Of a DNA stretch of 64,000 nucleotides, positions 1 to 7,972 are shown one piece after another; the stretch's first letter is position 1; each line of letters begins with the position of its first letter. A model generated the notes under the pieces. That model searched no databases, was not told the DNA's origin, and worked only from the letters and a program-made list of their open reading frames with translations. This DNA comes from Aliiglaciecola sp. 3_MG-2023 (GTDB taxonomy: Bacteria > Pseudomonadota > Gammaproteobacteria > Enterobacterales > Alteromonadaceae). The stretch lies in NCBI RefSeq assembly GCF_030548205.1, contig NZ_JAUORV010000001.1:124001-188000 (forward strand). Reading direction: 5' to 3'. Made by a program: the position numbers and the translations under genes.

Positions 1-1146
1 TCCACTGCCTAAACCAAATTCATCATATGAAGAGATTTCTAGTTTGCCCTCAGAGTTAAGTTCAACACCAATTGCAAACAGTCCCCCTAGCGCAGAAGAG
101 CTTACATTTGAGCCAACAATACTGCTTAACCCTGAGGTAATACTCCTGGCCATAAAATCACCAGCTAACGCTCCATCATTTTCTAACTCAGAAGTACCAT
201 ATTTGGTAAGTGTATCAATCTCACTTGCCAAGGCATTAAAGTTATCGACAAAGTCTCTAATTTTTTTATCTAAACCTTCGGTATCATAGCCAATTTGTAA
301 CGTAGAGGTTTGAAATTCCCCCAGAGCATCTTTCGTTGAGACCGTTGATGCCTCAAAGGAAACGCTTGAAATCGTATTTTCGAATTCGTTGGTGCTAGAT
401 TCAACCGCAATACCATCAATGGTAGCTTGAGCATTTTGGGCGCTCAGAACTGGATCTAAATAAGACGCCGTTTCTGTTGAATCTGTGGTTGCTACTCGGT
501 TTAGGTCTGCCAAGTCATTATTATTCACAATGACTAAATCGTTACCATCACCTGTAGTTGTTGAGGTTAAAACAAGCTTAGCACCACCATCAGCTGTACC
601 CGTATCGATGATACTTGCATTCACACCAAAATTATCTTCTGAACTGTTTATTTTATTAGCAAGTTGCTGCAGTGTCTGACCGGCAGAAACGTTAATATCA
701 AAACTATCGCCAGTACTATCAATTTTAAACGTTAGACTGCCGCTTCCAGAGGATAAAACCGTATCAGTTGAATCGCTAAAGCCGCCATCTACAGCATTCT
801 CTGTTTCAAAGCGGCTGCCGCTAGCTAATTGGGTAACAGCAATTTGATATTCGCCTTTTACAGCACTATTGGCAGCTTCCGCAGTAAAAGGTTCGACGCT
901 TTCATCGGGATTCGTGATAGAAGGTTCGCGACCTTGCAGATTGATATCACTGCGTAATTCATCAACGGTGTCGAGAAAGTCACTCATTTTAGACTTCAAC
1001 TGGCCGATAGCAGAAATTTCAGAATCCAGTGACTCTTCTTTTTCGTCCAAACGAGCCTGTTTTGGCTCTCTTTCGGCGGCAATTAATTGCGTGACTAAAT
1101 CATCTAACGCCAACCCCGAGCCTACACCTAATGATTGGATTGTCAT
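1..1146 (-). CDS. fliD: Flagellar hook-associated protein 2 / filament cap FliD (partial, C-terminus outside window)
   Basis: The frame is open from an ATG at 1146 to the window edge, giving 382 codons without a stop, so the C-terminal part is missing. The N-terminus (MTIQSLGVGSGL, then a long heptad-rich stretch to about residue 50) is the FliD_N signature: a hydrophobic Gly/Ser start followed by the coiled coil that inserts into the filament tip. FliD is the pentameric cap that folds exported flagellin at the distal end of the filament. The gene follows flaG after 20 bp, the usual flagellin-flaG-fliD order in polar flagellates. The identification rests on the N-terminal signature and on context; I see nothing odd in it. 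Confidence 0.93.
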   Translation of the reverse strand, partial: MTIQSLGVGSGLALDDLVTQLIAAEREPKQARLDEKEESLDSEISAIGQLKSKMSDFLDTVDELRSDINLQGREPSITNPDESVEPFTAEAANSAVKGEYQIAVTQLASGSRFETENAVDGGFSDSTDTVLSSGSGSLTFKIDSTGDSFDINVSAGQTLQQLANKINSSEDNFGVNASIIDTGTADGGAKLVLTSTTTGDGNDLVIVNNNDLADLNRVATTDSTETASYLDPVLSAQNAQATIDGIAVESSTNEFENTISSVSFEASTVSTKDALGEFQTSTLQIGYDTEGLDKKIRDFVDNFNALASEIDTLTKYGTSELENDGALAGDFMARSITSGLSSIVGSNVSSSALGGLFAIGVELNSEGKLEISSYDEFGLGSG

Positions 1147-1166
1147 GACGAACCTCTTTAAATAAA

Positions 1167-1601
1167 TTAAGCTTGTTTGTTAAACAATACCCCCACTGCG
1201 CTACCTACGTCAGATTGGAGATCTTTGATTCTCTCAGACAAAGCGAGTACTTCTTCAGTGGGGATTTGTCTTATCACTTCCCCAGACTCCGAGTCTGTCA
1301 CTTTAACCACTTGTCGTTCGCTCTTCTCATCAACAGAAAACGATAGTTGACGATTAGAAGTCTGCAGAAAATCACTTATTTCGCTAACTGCACTTTCAAT
1401 GTTTACAGAACTTTCTGTGCTTTCATTGTTTGATACAGTTTTATCGGCCTGTCTCTGATTTTCTTGACCATTTTGCCCAGAATCGGCACCTTGCTTTTTT
1501 TCATTTCTGAGCTGATTTTGTTCAGATACGTTTACAGAAACCGACGGTGTTATGTCTTGCTGTGCAAAATTCTGGCCATACTGTGAAAAATTAACATCCA
1601 T
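1167..1601 (-). CDS. flaG: FlaG family flagellar protein
   Basis: This 144-residue protein has a Gln/Asn/Ser-rich, poorly conserved N-terminal half. Its C-terminal FlaG domain reads FSVDEKSERQVVKVTDSESG followed by an IRQIPTEE motif and a short amphipathic helix. FlaG proteins influence filament length, and the gene normally lies between flagellin and fliD, as here. The Shine-Dalgarno element GGAGGTG lies just upstream of the ATG. There is a 7-bp hairpin between the flagellin stop and this gene, so flaG may be read partly by readthrough from the flagellin and partly from its own start. Family assignment is firm; its precise role in this organism is inferred. Confidence 0.9.
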   Translation of the reverse strand: MDVNFSQYGQNFAQQDITPSVSVNVSEQNQLRNEKKQGADSGQNGQENQRQADKTVSNNESTESSVNIESAVSEISDFLQTSNRQLSFSVDEKSERQVVKVTDSESGEVIRQIPTEEVLALSERIKDLQSDVGSAVGVLFNKQA

Positions 1602-1627
1602 CTTTCACCTCCACTTCAAAGCAATTT

Positions 1628-1653
1628 GCCACTAACCATACAAGTATAGTGGC
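1628..1653 (-). terminator. Intercistronic hairpin between flagellin A and flaG
   Basis: GCCACTA (1628-1634) pairs perfectly with TAGTGGC (1647-1653) around a 12-nt loop. No uridine tract follows on the minus strand, so it is more likely an mRNA 3'-end stabiliser or partial attenuator than a full intrinsic terminator. Confidence 0.45.
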
Positions 1654-1690
1654 ATTATCGTTGATAGACTAACCTAAAAAGCTAATCAAA

Positions 1691-2515
1691 TTATCCTAGC
1701 AAAGACAACGCCGATTGAGGTCGCTGATTTGCTTGACTAAGCACAGATAAAGATGCCTGTTGAACAATTTGATTTCGGGTTAGCTCGGCAGTTTCAGTAG
1801 CAAAGTCGGTGTCACGAATACGTGAACGAGCACCAGCAATGTTTTCTGAAATGTTACTCAGGTTACGAATAGTGGATTGGAAACGGTTTTGCAACGCACC
1901 CAAATCAGCTCTTACTGCACCCACAGTCGATATTGCATTGTCAATTGACGTCAATGCGCCAGATGCACCTGCGATAGTGGCAACTGACAATGACCCAATG
2001 TTCAAACCTGAAGAACCGTATCCACCAGAGCGCGACAAGTTTACTGAAATAGTCTGTCCGCCATTTGCGCCAACTAGAAACGCAGCTGAAAATGTCCCTT
2101 TAAGAATATCTACGCCGGCGAACTGTGAGTCAGTCGAGATTCGTGAAATTTCAGTTTTCAGCGCTGAAACCTCTTTTTGTAACGCGAGTCTATCAGCAGA
2201 AGTATTGATACCATTTTGCGATTGCACCGCTAAGGTACGAATACGTTGCAAAGATGATGTTACTTCGCCCAAAGCGCCTTCAGCCGTTTGTGCTAATGAA
2301 ATGGCATCGTTAGCGTTACGCACTGCTTGGTTTAGACCTTGAACTTGAGTCGTAAGACGATCTGAGATTTGCAGACCAGCCGCATCATCTGCTGCTCGGT
2401 TAATACGAAAGCCAGATGACAATCTTTCAAATGATGTGCTAAGTGACTGTCCTGAATTAAACAACTGACGCTGCGCATTCAAAGACGACACATTGGTGTT
2501 TACATATAAACCCAT
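1691..2515 (-). CDS. Flagellin A (short polar flagellin)
   Basis: A 274-residue flagellin consisting almost entirely of the conserved D0/D1 coiled-coil ends. The N-terminus is [18 protein letters not shown] and the C-terminus has [20 protein letters not shown] and ends in SLLG. The variable central domain is very short, so the filament surface domain is minimal. It polymerises into the extracellular filament after export by the flagellar type III system. The start is set by CAGGAGG upstream of the ATG. A sigma-28 site lies 160 bp upstream. It resembles flagellin D (5952-6776) more than the two copies in between: both share [18 protein letters not shown] and VRADLGALQ. This suggests duplication. 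No fla number is assigned because numbering is genus-specific. Confidence 0.96.
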   Translation of the reverse strand: MGLYVNTNVSSLNAQRQLFNSGQSLSTSFERLSSGFRINRAADDAAGLQISDRLTTQVQGLNQAVRNANDAISLAQTAEGALGEVTSSLQRIRTLAVQSQNGINTSADRLALQKEVSALKTEISRISTDSQFAGVDILKGTFSAAFLVGANGGQTISVNLSRSGGYGSSGLNIGSLSVATIAGASGALTSIDNAISTVGAVRADLGALQNRFQSTIRNLSNISENIAGARSRIRDTDFATETAELTRNQIVQQASLSVLSQANQRPQSALSLLG

Positions 2516-2675
2516 ATTTACCTCCTGAGAACTACCTATTAACTGATAAGGTAATTCGCCTCAATTTTGACTTCCAAGAAATACATCTTGAAAGCCACCT
2601 CTCTTTGATTGAGAATCGGCACCTCTACCAACCCTCAACATAAAATTCTTTAAAAAGAATTCCCCTCAACTAATG

Positions 2676-2702
2676 TTATCGACCACTACTTGAAGATCTT
2701 TA
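2676..2702 (-). promoter_or_regulatory. Sigma-28 (FliA) promoter for flagellin A
   Basis: Read on the minus strand, TAAA (2702-2699) is followed after exactly 15 nt by GTCGATAA (2683-2676). This is one mismatch from the FliA consensus TAAA-N15-GCCGATAA. It lies about 160 bp upstream of the flagellin start, leaving a long 5' leader. Confidence 0.8.
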
Positions 2703-3151
2703 GTTTTTTTATCTATTTTTTATAAAACTTAACATGTTGATAAATAAAGGTTTTTAAAAATACTCTAAAAATAATAAAAATTTAGTTAAAGAAAATAGGC
2801 TTAAATCGAAGAAAGTCAGGTGTTTTTTGGGAATAACGAATCACAGGGCTAAGCGGGTAAAATAAAGCGGGTATAAAGAAAAGGTTGAACAAATAAGCGT
2901 TCCTTGTGTCACAGACAGTTCAGATGGCGCTTAATGCCTAATATCTGCTTGCGCGAAATTTTGACTTTCGAGGGGTGTAGTTGAAGTTGAGCCACATCTA
3001 CATGCAGATTAATTCATTGCCTTAATTTTACCCTGTAAGGAAAAATAATCCTTTGTCAGGTAACAATGTTAATTACTGGCACAGCGATTGCTAAATTAAT
3101 TTCATATAAACGTGAGACAAATAACAAAAGCCATTTTTTTGGCATAAAAAT
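2703..3151. other. AT-rich intergenic stretch, no gene seen
   Basis: Between the flagellin A promoter and the flagellin B terminator I see no reading frame with a ribosome-binding site and no convincing repeat. The sequence is A/T-rich with long T and A runs. Confidence 0.5.
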
Positions 3152-3180
3152 AAAAAAAGGCCAGATCAAATGACCTGGCC
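3152..3180 (-). terminator. Intrinsic terminator of flagellin B transcript
   Basis: On the minus strand GGCCAG (3180-3175) pairs with CTGGCC (3164-3159) and is followed directly by a seven-base T run. It lies about 240 bp beyond the flagellin B stop, so the mRNA has a long 3' UTR. Confidence 0.8.
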
Positions 3181-3183
3181 AAC

Positions 3184-3208
3184 TTGCTCACGTTAGGAGT
3201 ACGAGCAA
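3184..3208 (-). ncRNA. 3'-UTR hairpin with anti-Shine-Dalgarno loop (flagellin B)
   Basis: TTGCTC (3184-3189) pairs with GAGCAA (3203-3208) around a 13-nt loop that on the minus-strand RNA contains CUCCUAACGU. A second hairpin at 5853-5881 has a different stem, the same loop length and the same 10-nt sequence in the same place. Each is followed immediately by a terminator. The paired change of stem with conserved loop argues for a functional RNA, possibly a 3'-UTR-derived small RNA. Function is inferred. Confidence 0.5.
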
Positions 3209-3304
3209 ATACTGTTTCTGTCCGGCTGGCAGGGTTAGAGAATGAATACTGGCCTCTCAACCAAACTTCTACACTCTCAGTCCTGTTAGTCGGCTTTTTA
3301 TTTA

Positions 3305-3372
3305 GGTGGTGCCGACACCACCGCCATCCTTGGCCAATCTAGACACATTTCCAATGTGCCTCTGGGTTGGCC
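3305..3372 (-). other. Structured flagellin B 3' UTR (nested hairpins)
   Basis: Two hairpins are visible. GGTGGTG/CACCACC (3305-3311 with 3316-3322) has a 4-nt loop. A nested one has GGCCAA/TTGGCC (3332-3337 with 3367-3372) enclosing CACATT/AATGTG (3344-3349 with 3353-3358). They probably protect or process the flagellin mRNA 3' end; this is inference. Confidence 0.45.
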
Positions 3373-3421
3373 TCTCAATTCCTACCCTCAGAAATATGAT
3401 CCTCTAATTTGTTTACCGCTA

Positions 3422-4249
3422 TTATCCAAGTAATTGCAATGCAGCTTGTGGCCGCTGGTTAGCCTGGGACAAAACCGTTAAATTCGCTTGTTGTAAAATT
3501 TGTGCACGGGTAAGACTTGCCGTTTCTGTGGCAAAATCTGTATCCCGAATACGCGATCTTGCCGCTGAAACGTTCTCAGATATATTACTCAGATTACGAA
3601 TTGTGGATTGAAAGCGATTTTGTATTGCACCTAAATCAGCTCTCTTAGCGTCAATTATTGAAATAGCTTGGCTTACGCGAGTTAATGCTGCTGAAGCTTG
3701 GGCCTCTGATGCCACTGAAATATTGTAACCGGCAAACAATCCTGACGTACCGAATCCCCCGGAACGGGAAATATTCACGCTGATTGTCTGACCAGCATTA
3801 GCCCCGACGAGAAATTTTGCTGAATAAATACCATCCAACAAGTTGACGCCACCAAATTGACTATAGCTGGCGATACGACTTATTTCTGTTTTTAATGCGG
3901 AAACTTCTTTTTGTAAAGCTAGGCGATCGGCTGAATTATTAATGCCGTTTTGAGATTGGACCGCTAGCACTCTTATTCTTTGCAGTGCCACTGTTGTTTC
4001 GGCCAATGCACCTTCGGCGGTTTGCGCCAAAGATATACCATCGTTTGCATTCCTGACTGCCATATCCAACCCTAAAATTTGTGTGGTTAGACGATTGGAT
4101 ATTTGTAAACCTGCCGCATCATCTTTGGCTCCATTAATTCGAAAACCCGACGATAAACGCTCAAAAGCGGTACTTAAATCATTGTTGGTGGTAATCAATT
4201 GCCGCTTGGCATTAATTGACGAAATATTTGTGTTTACAAACAAAGTCAT
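3422..4249 (-). CDS. Flagellin B (short polar flagellin)
   Basis: A 275-residue flagellin starting [17 protein letters not shown] and ending AALQLLG, with both coiled-coil ends and almost no variable domain. I start it at the ATG at 4249: AGGAG lies eight bases upstream, whereas an in-frame GTG at 4258 overlaps that Shine-Dalgarno spacer. It is closest to flagellin C (4744-5586): both share [21 protein letters not shown] and [18 protein letters not shown] find no clear sigma-28 site in its 490-bp upstream region, so it may depend on another promoter or on readthrough from flagellin C. It encodes a filament subunit and is predicted to be exported. Confidence 0.95.
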   Translation of the reverse strand: MTLFVNTNISSINAKRQLITTNNDLSTAFERLSSGFRINGAKDDAAGLQISNRLTTQILGLDMAVRNANDGISLAQTAEGALAETTVALQRIRVLAVQSQNGINNSADRLALQKEVSALKTEISRIASYSQFGGVNLLDGIYSAKFLVGANAGQTISVNISRSGGFGTSGLFAGYNISVASEAQASAALTRVSQAISIIDAKRADLGAIQNRFQSTIRNLSNISENVSAARSRIRDTDFATETASLTRAQILQQANLTVLSQANQRPQAALQLLG

Positions 4250-4524
4250 TATCCACACTCCTAAACTTTAATTAACTAACTGTTTATTAATAGTTTTACT
4301 TAAAAAATGTGTTGATAACTCAGTTAAATATAAATTTGGCACACTAAATGCTAAAATCATATTGTCAGTCATTACCATGGCTGACAGTTTTGCCAAGCAA
4401 TTATGGTTGACAAAGCTGTACAAAAGTAAGAGCGAAAGCTCTGGTCGACGGGCGGAATTGATGGCCTATACCTCAATACCTCTCACTACCTCCTGGCGTC
4501 TTTTCTGCCCAGTCGACTGCCAAT

Positions 4525-4542
4525 TAAAAAAGCCTATGGCTT
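4525..4542 (-). terminator. Likely terminator of flagellin C transcript
   Basis: On the minus strand AAGCC and GGCTT (4542-4538 with 4534-4530) flank a 3-nt loop and run into a six-base T tract. The stem is short, so efficiency is uncertain. It lies 200 bp beyond the flagellin C stop. Confidence 0.5.
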
Positions 4543-4624
4543 GATAATGGAGTGAGAATTCGCCCGCGCTTTTATACAGCGTGAGTTATCTAGTTGTTTA
4601 AGTAAAACGTATCTTCTTCGGTCG

Positions 4625-4701
4625 GTTGCAGCCTGCCCCCACATTTTGCAATCCGGCCGTTTTCTTTTCTTCAATCAATCTTCAATGTTGCAGCCTGCCC
4701 C
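4625..4701. repeat. Direct repeat GTTGCAGCCTGCCCC (two copies) in flagellin C 3' UTR
   Basis: The 15-bp sequence occurs identically at 4625-4639 and 4687-4701, 62 bp apart, inside the transcribed 3' UTR of flagellin C. No function is evident; it may be a duplicated RNA element. Confidence 0.6.
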
Positions 4702-4743
4702 TGTTGCTTGCTCAGCATCATATTTCATGATCTTTCTCTCTTA

Positions 4744-5586
4744 TTATTGCAACAGTTGCAAAGCAGCTTGTGGACGTTGATTAGCCTGTCCTAACACTGT
4801 GATACTGGCTTGTTGAATTATTTGCCAGCGAGTCAATTCAGCTGTTTCAGCAGCGAAGTCTGTATCGCGGATGCGAGATCTAGCCGCTGATACATTTTCT
4901 GAAATGTTACTTAAATTTCTGATGGTAGATTGAAACCGGTTTTGTATGGCACCTAAATCCGCTCTTTTAGCATCAATTATGGAAATTGCACCTAATACAG
5001 CAGTCATAGCACGAGATGCAGCGGCCTCAGAAGCAACAGAAATTAAATTTGAATCAATACTCTGCGAACCGAATAAGCCGGAAGTCCCGTACCCACCAGG
5101 TCTAGAGATATTGACACTGATTGTTTGACCTGGATTCGCACCGACCAAAAATGCAGAAGAATAAGCTCCACCAAGAATGTTGACGCCACCAAACTGTGAG
5201 GTTGCGGCAATTCGACTGATTTCTTGTTTTAAAGCATCGACTTCTTTTTGTAGTGCTAAACGATCAGCCGAGCCATTAATACCATTTTGAGATTGCACAG
5301 CAAGTACACGAATACGTTGCAATGCGGACGTGGTTTCAGCCAATGCACCTTCTGCGGTTTGCGCTAGAGAGATGCCGTCATTGGCATTTCTGACGGCCAT
5401 ATTAAGGCCAAGAATCTGAGTGGTAAGTCGGTTGGAAATTTGCAGGCCGGCGGCATCATCTTTCGCATTGTTTATGCGCAAACCTGAGGATAAGCGTTCA
5501 AACGCTGTACTTAAATTATTGTTCGACGTGAATAGCTGACGACTAGCATTCAACGACGACACATTTGTGTTGACGTATAAAGACAT
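4744..5586 (-). CDS. Flagellin C (short polar flagellin)
   Basis: A 280-residue flagellin with the standard ends ([19 protein letters not shown]-terminal [10 protein letters not shown]). It is the closest relative of flagellin B. It differs from its neighbours in ending LLQ instead of LLG and in a WQIIQQ stretch where the others have NQI or AQI. The Shine-Dalgarno region CGTTAGGAG seven bases before the ATG is perfectly complementary over 9 nt to the hairpin loop in the flagellin D 3' UTR (5861-5870). An approximate sigma-28 site lies 160 bp upstream. It encodes an extracellular filament subunit. Confidence 0.96.
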   Translation of the reverse strand: MSLYVNTNVSSLNASRQLFTSNNNLSTAFERLSSGLRINNAKDDAAGLQISNRLTTQILGLNMAVRNANDGISLAQTAEGALAETTSALQRIRVLAVQSQNGINGSADRLALQKEVDALKQEISRIAATSQFGGVNILGGAYSSAFLVGANPGQTISVNISRPGGYGTSGLFGSQSIDSNLISVASEAAASRAMTAVLGAISIIDAKRADLGAIQNRFQSTIRNLSNISENVSAARSRIRDTDFAAETAELTRWQIIQQASITVLGQANQRPQAALQLLQ

Positions 5587-5742
5587 TTTTTTTCTCCTAA
5601 CGATTTAAGCAATCCGCCTGACCTATTATTATTATTAGTGATCATTGCGGTGATTCTAAGTGCGCTATTATTAGTTTTATTACGTCACTTAATTAGGCGT
5701 GTACTTATTATTTTTTTAGTTTGTACATCGCTCTTGAAATCT

Positions 5743-5770
5743 TTATCGAACAGGATCGAAAAATTCTTTA
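5743..5770 (-). promoter_or_regulatory. Probable sigma-28 promoter for flagellin C
   Basis: On the minus strand TAAA (5770-5767) is followed after 16 nt by TTCGATAA (5750-5743). The spacing is one base longer than consensus and the -10 element has two mismatches, so it is weaker than the sites for flagellins A and D. Confidence 0.55.
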
Positions 5771-5823
5771 GCCTAATTTCTAACTAAATATTAATTCCTA
5801 TTATTTTCAATTACTTAGGTTGA

Positions 5824-5849
5824 GAAAAAAGCCGACTAAATTAGCCGGC
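5824..5849 (-). terminator. Intrinsic terminator of flagellin D transcript
   Basis: The minus-strand RNA folds GCCGGCUAA against UUAGUCGGC (one G-U pair, fully paired only on this strand) with a 1-nt connection, followed by a six-base U run. In practice the hairpin opens a few bases for its loop. Confidence 0.75.
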
Positions 5850-5852
5850 GAA

Positions 5853-5881
5853 GCGCTCTTACGTTAGGAGGGAAAGAGCGC
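5853..5881 (-). ncRNA. 3'-UTR hairpin with anti-Shine-Dalgarno loop (flagellin D)
   Basis: GCGCTCTT (5853-5860) pairs with AAGAGCGC (5874-5881) around a 13-nt loop. The minus-strand RNA loop is UCCCUCCUAACGU. It lies directly before the terminator, exactly as in the flagellin B 3' UTR. The loop can pair over 9 nt with the Shine-Dalgarno region of flagellin C. A regulatory role is inferred. Confidence 0.55.
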
Positions 5882-5951
5882 ACTCTCTACGTTTTGGGCC
5901 ATTAAATACAGATTCACTACCCCCTGGCTTTAATTTCCCAATCGTATTCTA

Positions 5952-6776
5952 TTAACCTAGAAGCTGAAGCGCTGATTGTGGACGCTGATTAGCCTGAGAC
6001 AAAACAGTTAAACTGGCCTGTTGGATAATCTGGTTACGTGTCAATTCAGCTGTTTCTGTCGCAAAATCTGTATCACGAATACGTGAACGAGCTCCAGCAA
6101 CATTTTCAGATATATTACTTAAGTTTCTGATAGTTGATTGGAAACGATTTTGCAGGGCACCTAAATCGGCACGTACAGCTCCAACGGTTGAAATTGCAGC
6201 AGTAATTTCTGTTAACGCTGCAGATGCCTCTGTAATACTGGCAACTGAAGTACCAGCGATACCTAGGCCTGACGCTCCGAAACCACTGGTTCTAGACAAG
6301 TTCACAGAAATAGTTTGACCACCGTTTGCACCCACTAAGAATGCGGCAGAAAATGCCCCATCAAGGATGTCTACGCCGGCAAACTGTGAAGTTTGAGCAA
6401 TACGTGAAATTTCAGTTTTAAGGGCGGAAACTTCTTTTTGCAGGGCTAAGCGGTCAGCAGAGGTGTTAATACCGTTCTGTGACTGTACCGCTAAAGTACG
6501 GATACGTTGAAGTGAAGTTGTTACTTCCCCTAACGCGCCTTCAGCAGTTTGTGCTAAAGAAATCGCATCATTTGCGTTTCTAACAGCTTGGTTAAGACCT
6601 TGAACCTGGGTGGTCAAACGGTCGGTGATTTGCAAACCAGCAGCATCATCCGCTGCACGGTTTATACGGAAACCAGAAGACAAACGCTCAAAAGACGTGC
6701 CTAAACGGTTAGATGAATCAAATAATTGACGTTGCGCATTTAAAGACGAAACGTTGGTGTTAACGTATAATCCCAT
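5952..6776 (-). CDS. Flagellin D (short polar flagellin, strong sigma-28 promoter)
   Basis: A 274-residue flagellin with N-terminal [18 protein letters not shown] and C-terminal [10 protein letters not shown]. It is most similar to flagellin A at the other end of the four-gene array, and has only a minimal central domain. TAGGAG lies seven bases before the ATG. Its sigma-28 site at 6904-6930 is near consensus and a strong terminator follows the 3' UTR, so it is an independent, probably highly expressed transcription unit. Having several flagellins in tandem is typical of polar flagellates (Vibrio, Alteromonas), where paralogues occupy different filament segments; which one is major here cannot be read from sequence. 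Confidence 0.96.
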   Translation of the reverse strand: MGLYVNTNVSSLNAQRQLFDSSNRLGTSFERLSSGFRINRAADDAAGLQITDRLTTQVQGLNQAVRNANDAISLAQTAEGALGEVTTSLQRIRTLAVQSQNGINTSADRLALQKEVSALKTEISRIAQTSQFAGVDILDGAFSAAFLVGANGGQTISVNLSRTSGFGASGLGIAGTSVASITEASAALTEITAAISTVGAVRADLGALQNRFQSTIRNLSNISENVAGARSRIRDTDFATETAELTRNQIIQQASLTVLSQANQRPQSALQLLG

Positions 6777-6903
6777 GGGATTTCTCCTACACTCTCAGTC
6801 CAGCGTTTCGCTGGCAACCGATAAAATCGGTGGTTAAAAAACACATTCAAGAACATCAATCTTAGTCAAAACTAGATCGGTGTTACTGGCTCTCTCAGAT
6901 AGG

Positions 6904-6930
6904 GTATCGACGGATAGAAAAATCCCTTTA
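6904..6930 (-). promoter_or_regulatory. Sigma-28 (FliA) promoter for flagellin D
   Basis: On the minus strand TAAA (6930-6927) is followed by exactly 15 nt and GTCGATAC (6911-6904), two mismatches from the FliA -10 element. It is about 130 bp upstream of the flagellin start. Confidence 0.78.
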
Positions 6931-6936
6931 ACTAAA

Positions 6937-6965
6937 TTTTGCCGTTTTTTATAAAAACGGCAAAA
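6937..6965. repeat. Perfect 13-bp inverted repeat with 3-bp centre
   Basis: TTTTGCCGTTTTT is followed by TAT and its exact reverse complement. It lies between the divergent flagellin D promoter and the sialidase-like gene. It has the form of a bidirectional terminator but lies upstream of both genes, so it could equally be an insulator or a protein site. Confidence 0.6.
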
Positions 6966-7036
6966 AATTTCCGCTTTGCAAAATGTAATTAATTGAGATT
7001 CAATAGGTTTTTAGACAAAAATAAATTTTAAAAAAG

Positions 7037-7963
7037 ATGATTAATTGGACTAATTCGATTTGGAAAACGGCTAAACACTGCGCATTTACTGATATGTGTG
7101 TGTATGTAGACAAGCTGTTCGTTAGTTTTAGAGAAGCCACAGATCACATGAGCAAAGATGGAGATATACGCATTGTGACTTGTGACTTTAATGGTAAAAA
7201 AATAAATAGCGTCAGTCTTAAAATGGCTAATTGCGATCTGCGCGATCCCAAATTAACCGTAATGCCCGATGGTAAATTATTAATCAACGCCTATGCTCGT
7301 TGTTATGATAAAAATGGCAAATGGCTACATAGCCGCTCTTTATGTTGGTTTTCGCAAGATGGATTGAGTTGGTCTAGTCCACATTGGTTTGCTGAAAAAA
7401 ATTGGTGGGTGTGGCGAATTCGTTGGCAAGGTGAACAGGCCTATGGATTTGCTTACAAACGCGCGCAACAACAACTCGACCTATACAAAGGCAATCCATT
7501 GCGTACTTTTGAATGTTTTAAACCCGATGCACTCAGTTTGGCCACCCATGGTCTTGGTTATCCCAACGAAAGTGACTTATGTTTCAGCGACAGCGGAGAA
7601 GCTTTTGCCGTAGTGCGTAGGGATGCAGACTCTTTTAGTGCGCAATGGGGAGTGTCAAAGCCCCCCTTCACCCGGTGGCAATGGTTTGATCTAAAAATAT
7701 ACATAGGCGCACCGGTGATCATCCAATTCGATCCTAAAACTATTTTAATTTGCGGCAGGGCCTGGCTAAACAGACAATTTAAAACGGCACTTTGGAAAAT
7801 GAATGTTGAAACTCAAAAGCTGACCCTAGTAATGGTGTTACCTTCAGGTGGAGATTGCAGCTATGCAGGTATGATCAAACGCAAAGAAGGCATATTTATT
7901 AGCTATTATTCCAGCCACATAGACAATCAAAGCCATATTTACTTAACAAAACTTGAACTGTAA
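7037..7963 (+). CDS. Sialidase-like beta-propeller protein of unknown role
   Basis: A 308-residue protein rich in Trp and Tyr with repeated beta-strand patterns. It contains an Asp-box-like motif (SQDGLSW, about residue 110) and the segments DGDIRIVT and DPKLTVMPDGKLLINAY, typical of exo-alpha-sialidase-like propellers. No signal peptide or membrane segment is visible, so it is probably cytoplasmic. The start is weakly supported (no clear Shine-Dalgarno). It is the only plus-strand gene in the 1-19 kb flagellar block, and it ends 9 bp from the convergent flgL stop with no terminator between. Context suggests a link to sialic- or pseudaminic-acid-like flagellin glycans, but that is speculation; catalytic residues cannot be confirmed by eye. 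Confidence 0.6.
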   Translation: MINWTNSIWKTAKHCAFTDMCVYVDKLFVSFREATDHMSKDGDIRIVTCDFNGKKINSVSLKMANCDLRDPKLTVMPDGKLLINAYARCYDKNGKWLHSRSLCWFSQDGLSWSSPHWFAEKNWWVWRIRWQGEQAYGFAYKRAQQQLDLYKGNPLRTFECFKPDALSLATHGLGYPNESDLCFSDSGEAFAVVRRDADSFSAQWGVSKPPFTRWQWFDLKIYIGAPVIIQFDPKTILICGRAWLNRQFKTALWKMNVETQKLTLVMVLPSGGDCSYAGMIKRKEGIFISYYSSHIDNQSHIYLTKLEL

Positions 7964-7972
7964 ATTCAAACA

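Larger units (their letters stand above)
4250..4743. other. Intergenic region between flagellins B and C
   Basis: It holds the flagellin C terminator and two copies of a 15-bp repeat (both listed separately). A 60-codon plus-strand frame (4362-4544) has no recognisable product and I do not call it. No sigma-28 site was found for flagellin B. Confidence 0.5.

Noticed and set aside
1809-2342. 177-codon plus-strand frame opposite flagellin A
   Set aside because: Shadow of a conserved flagellin; similar antisense frames recur in the paralogues because the coding strand is conserved.
4336-4544. Sigma-54-like TTGGCAC-N6-TGC followed by a 60-codon plus-strand frame
   Set aside because: Spacing fits GG-N10-GC, but it points away from the flagellins and the frame has no ribosome site or recognisable product; probably chance in AT-rich DNA.
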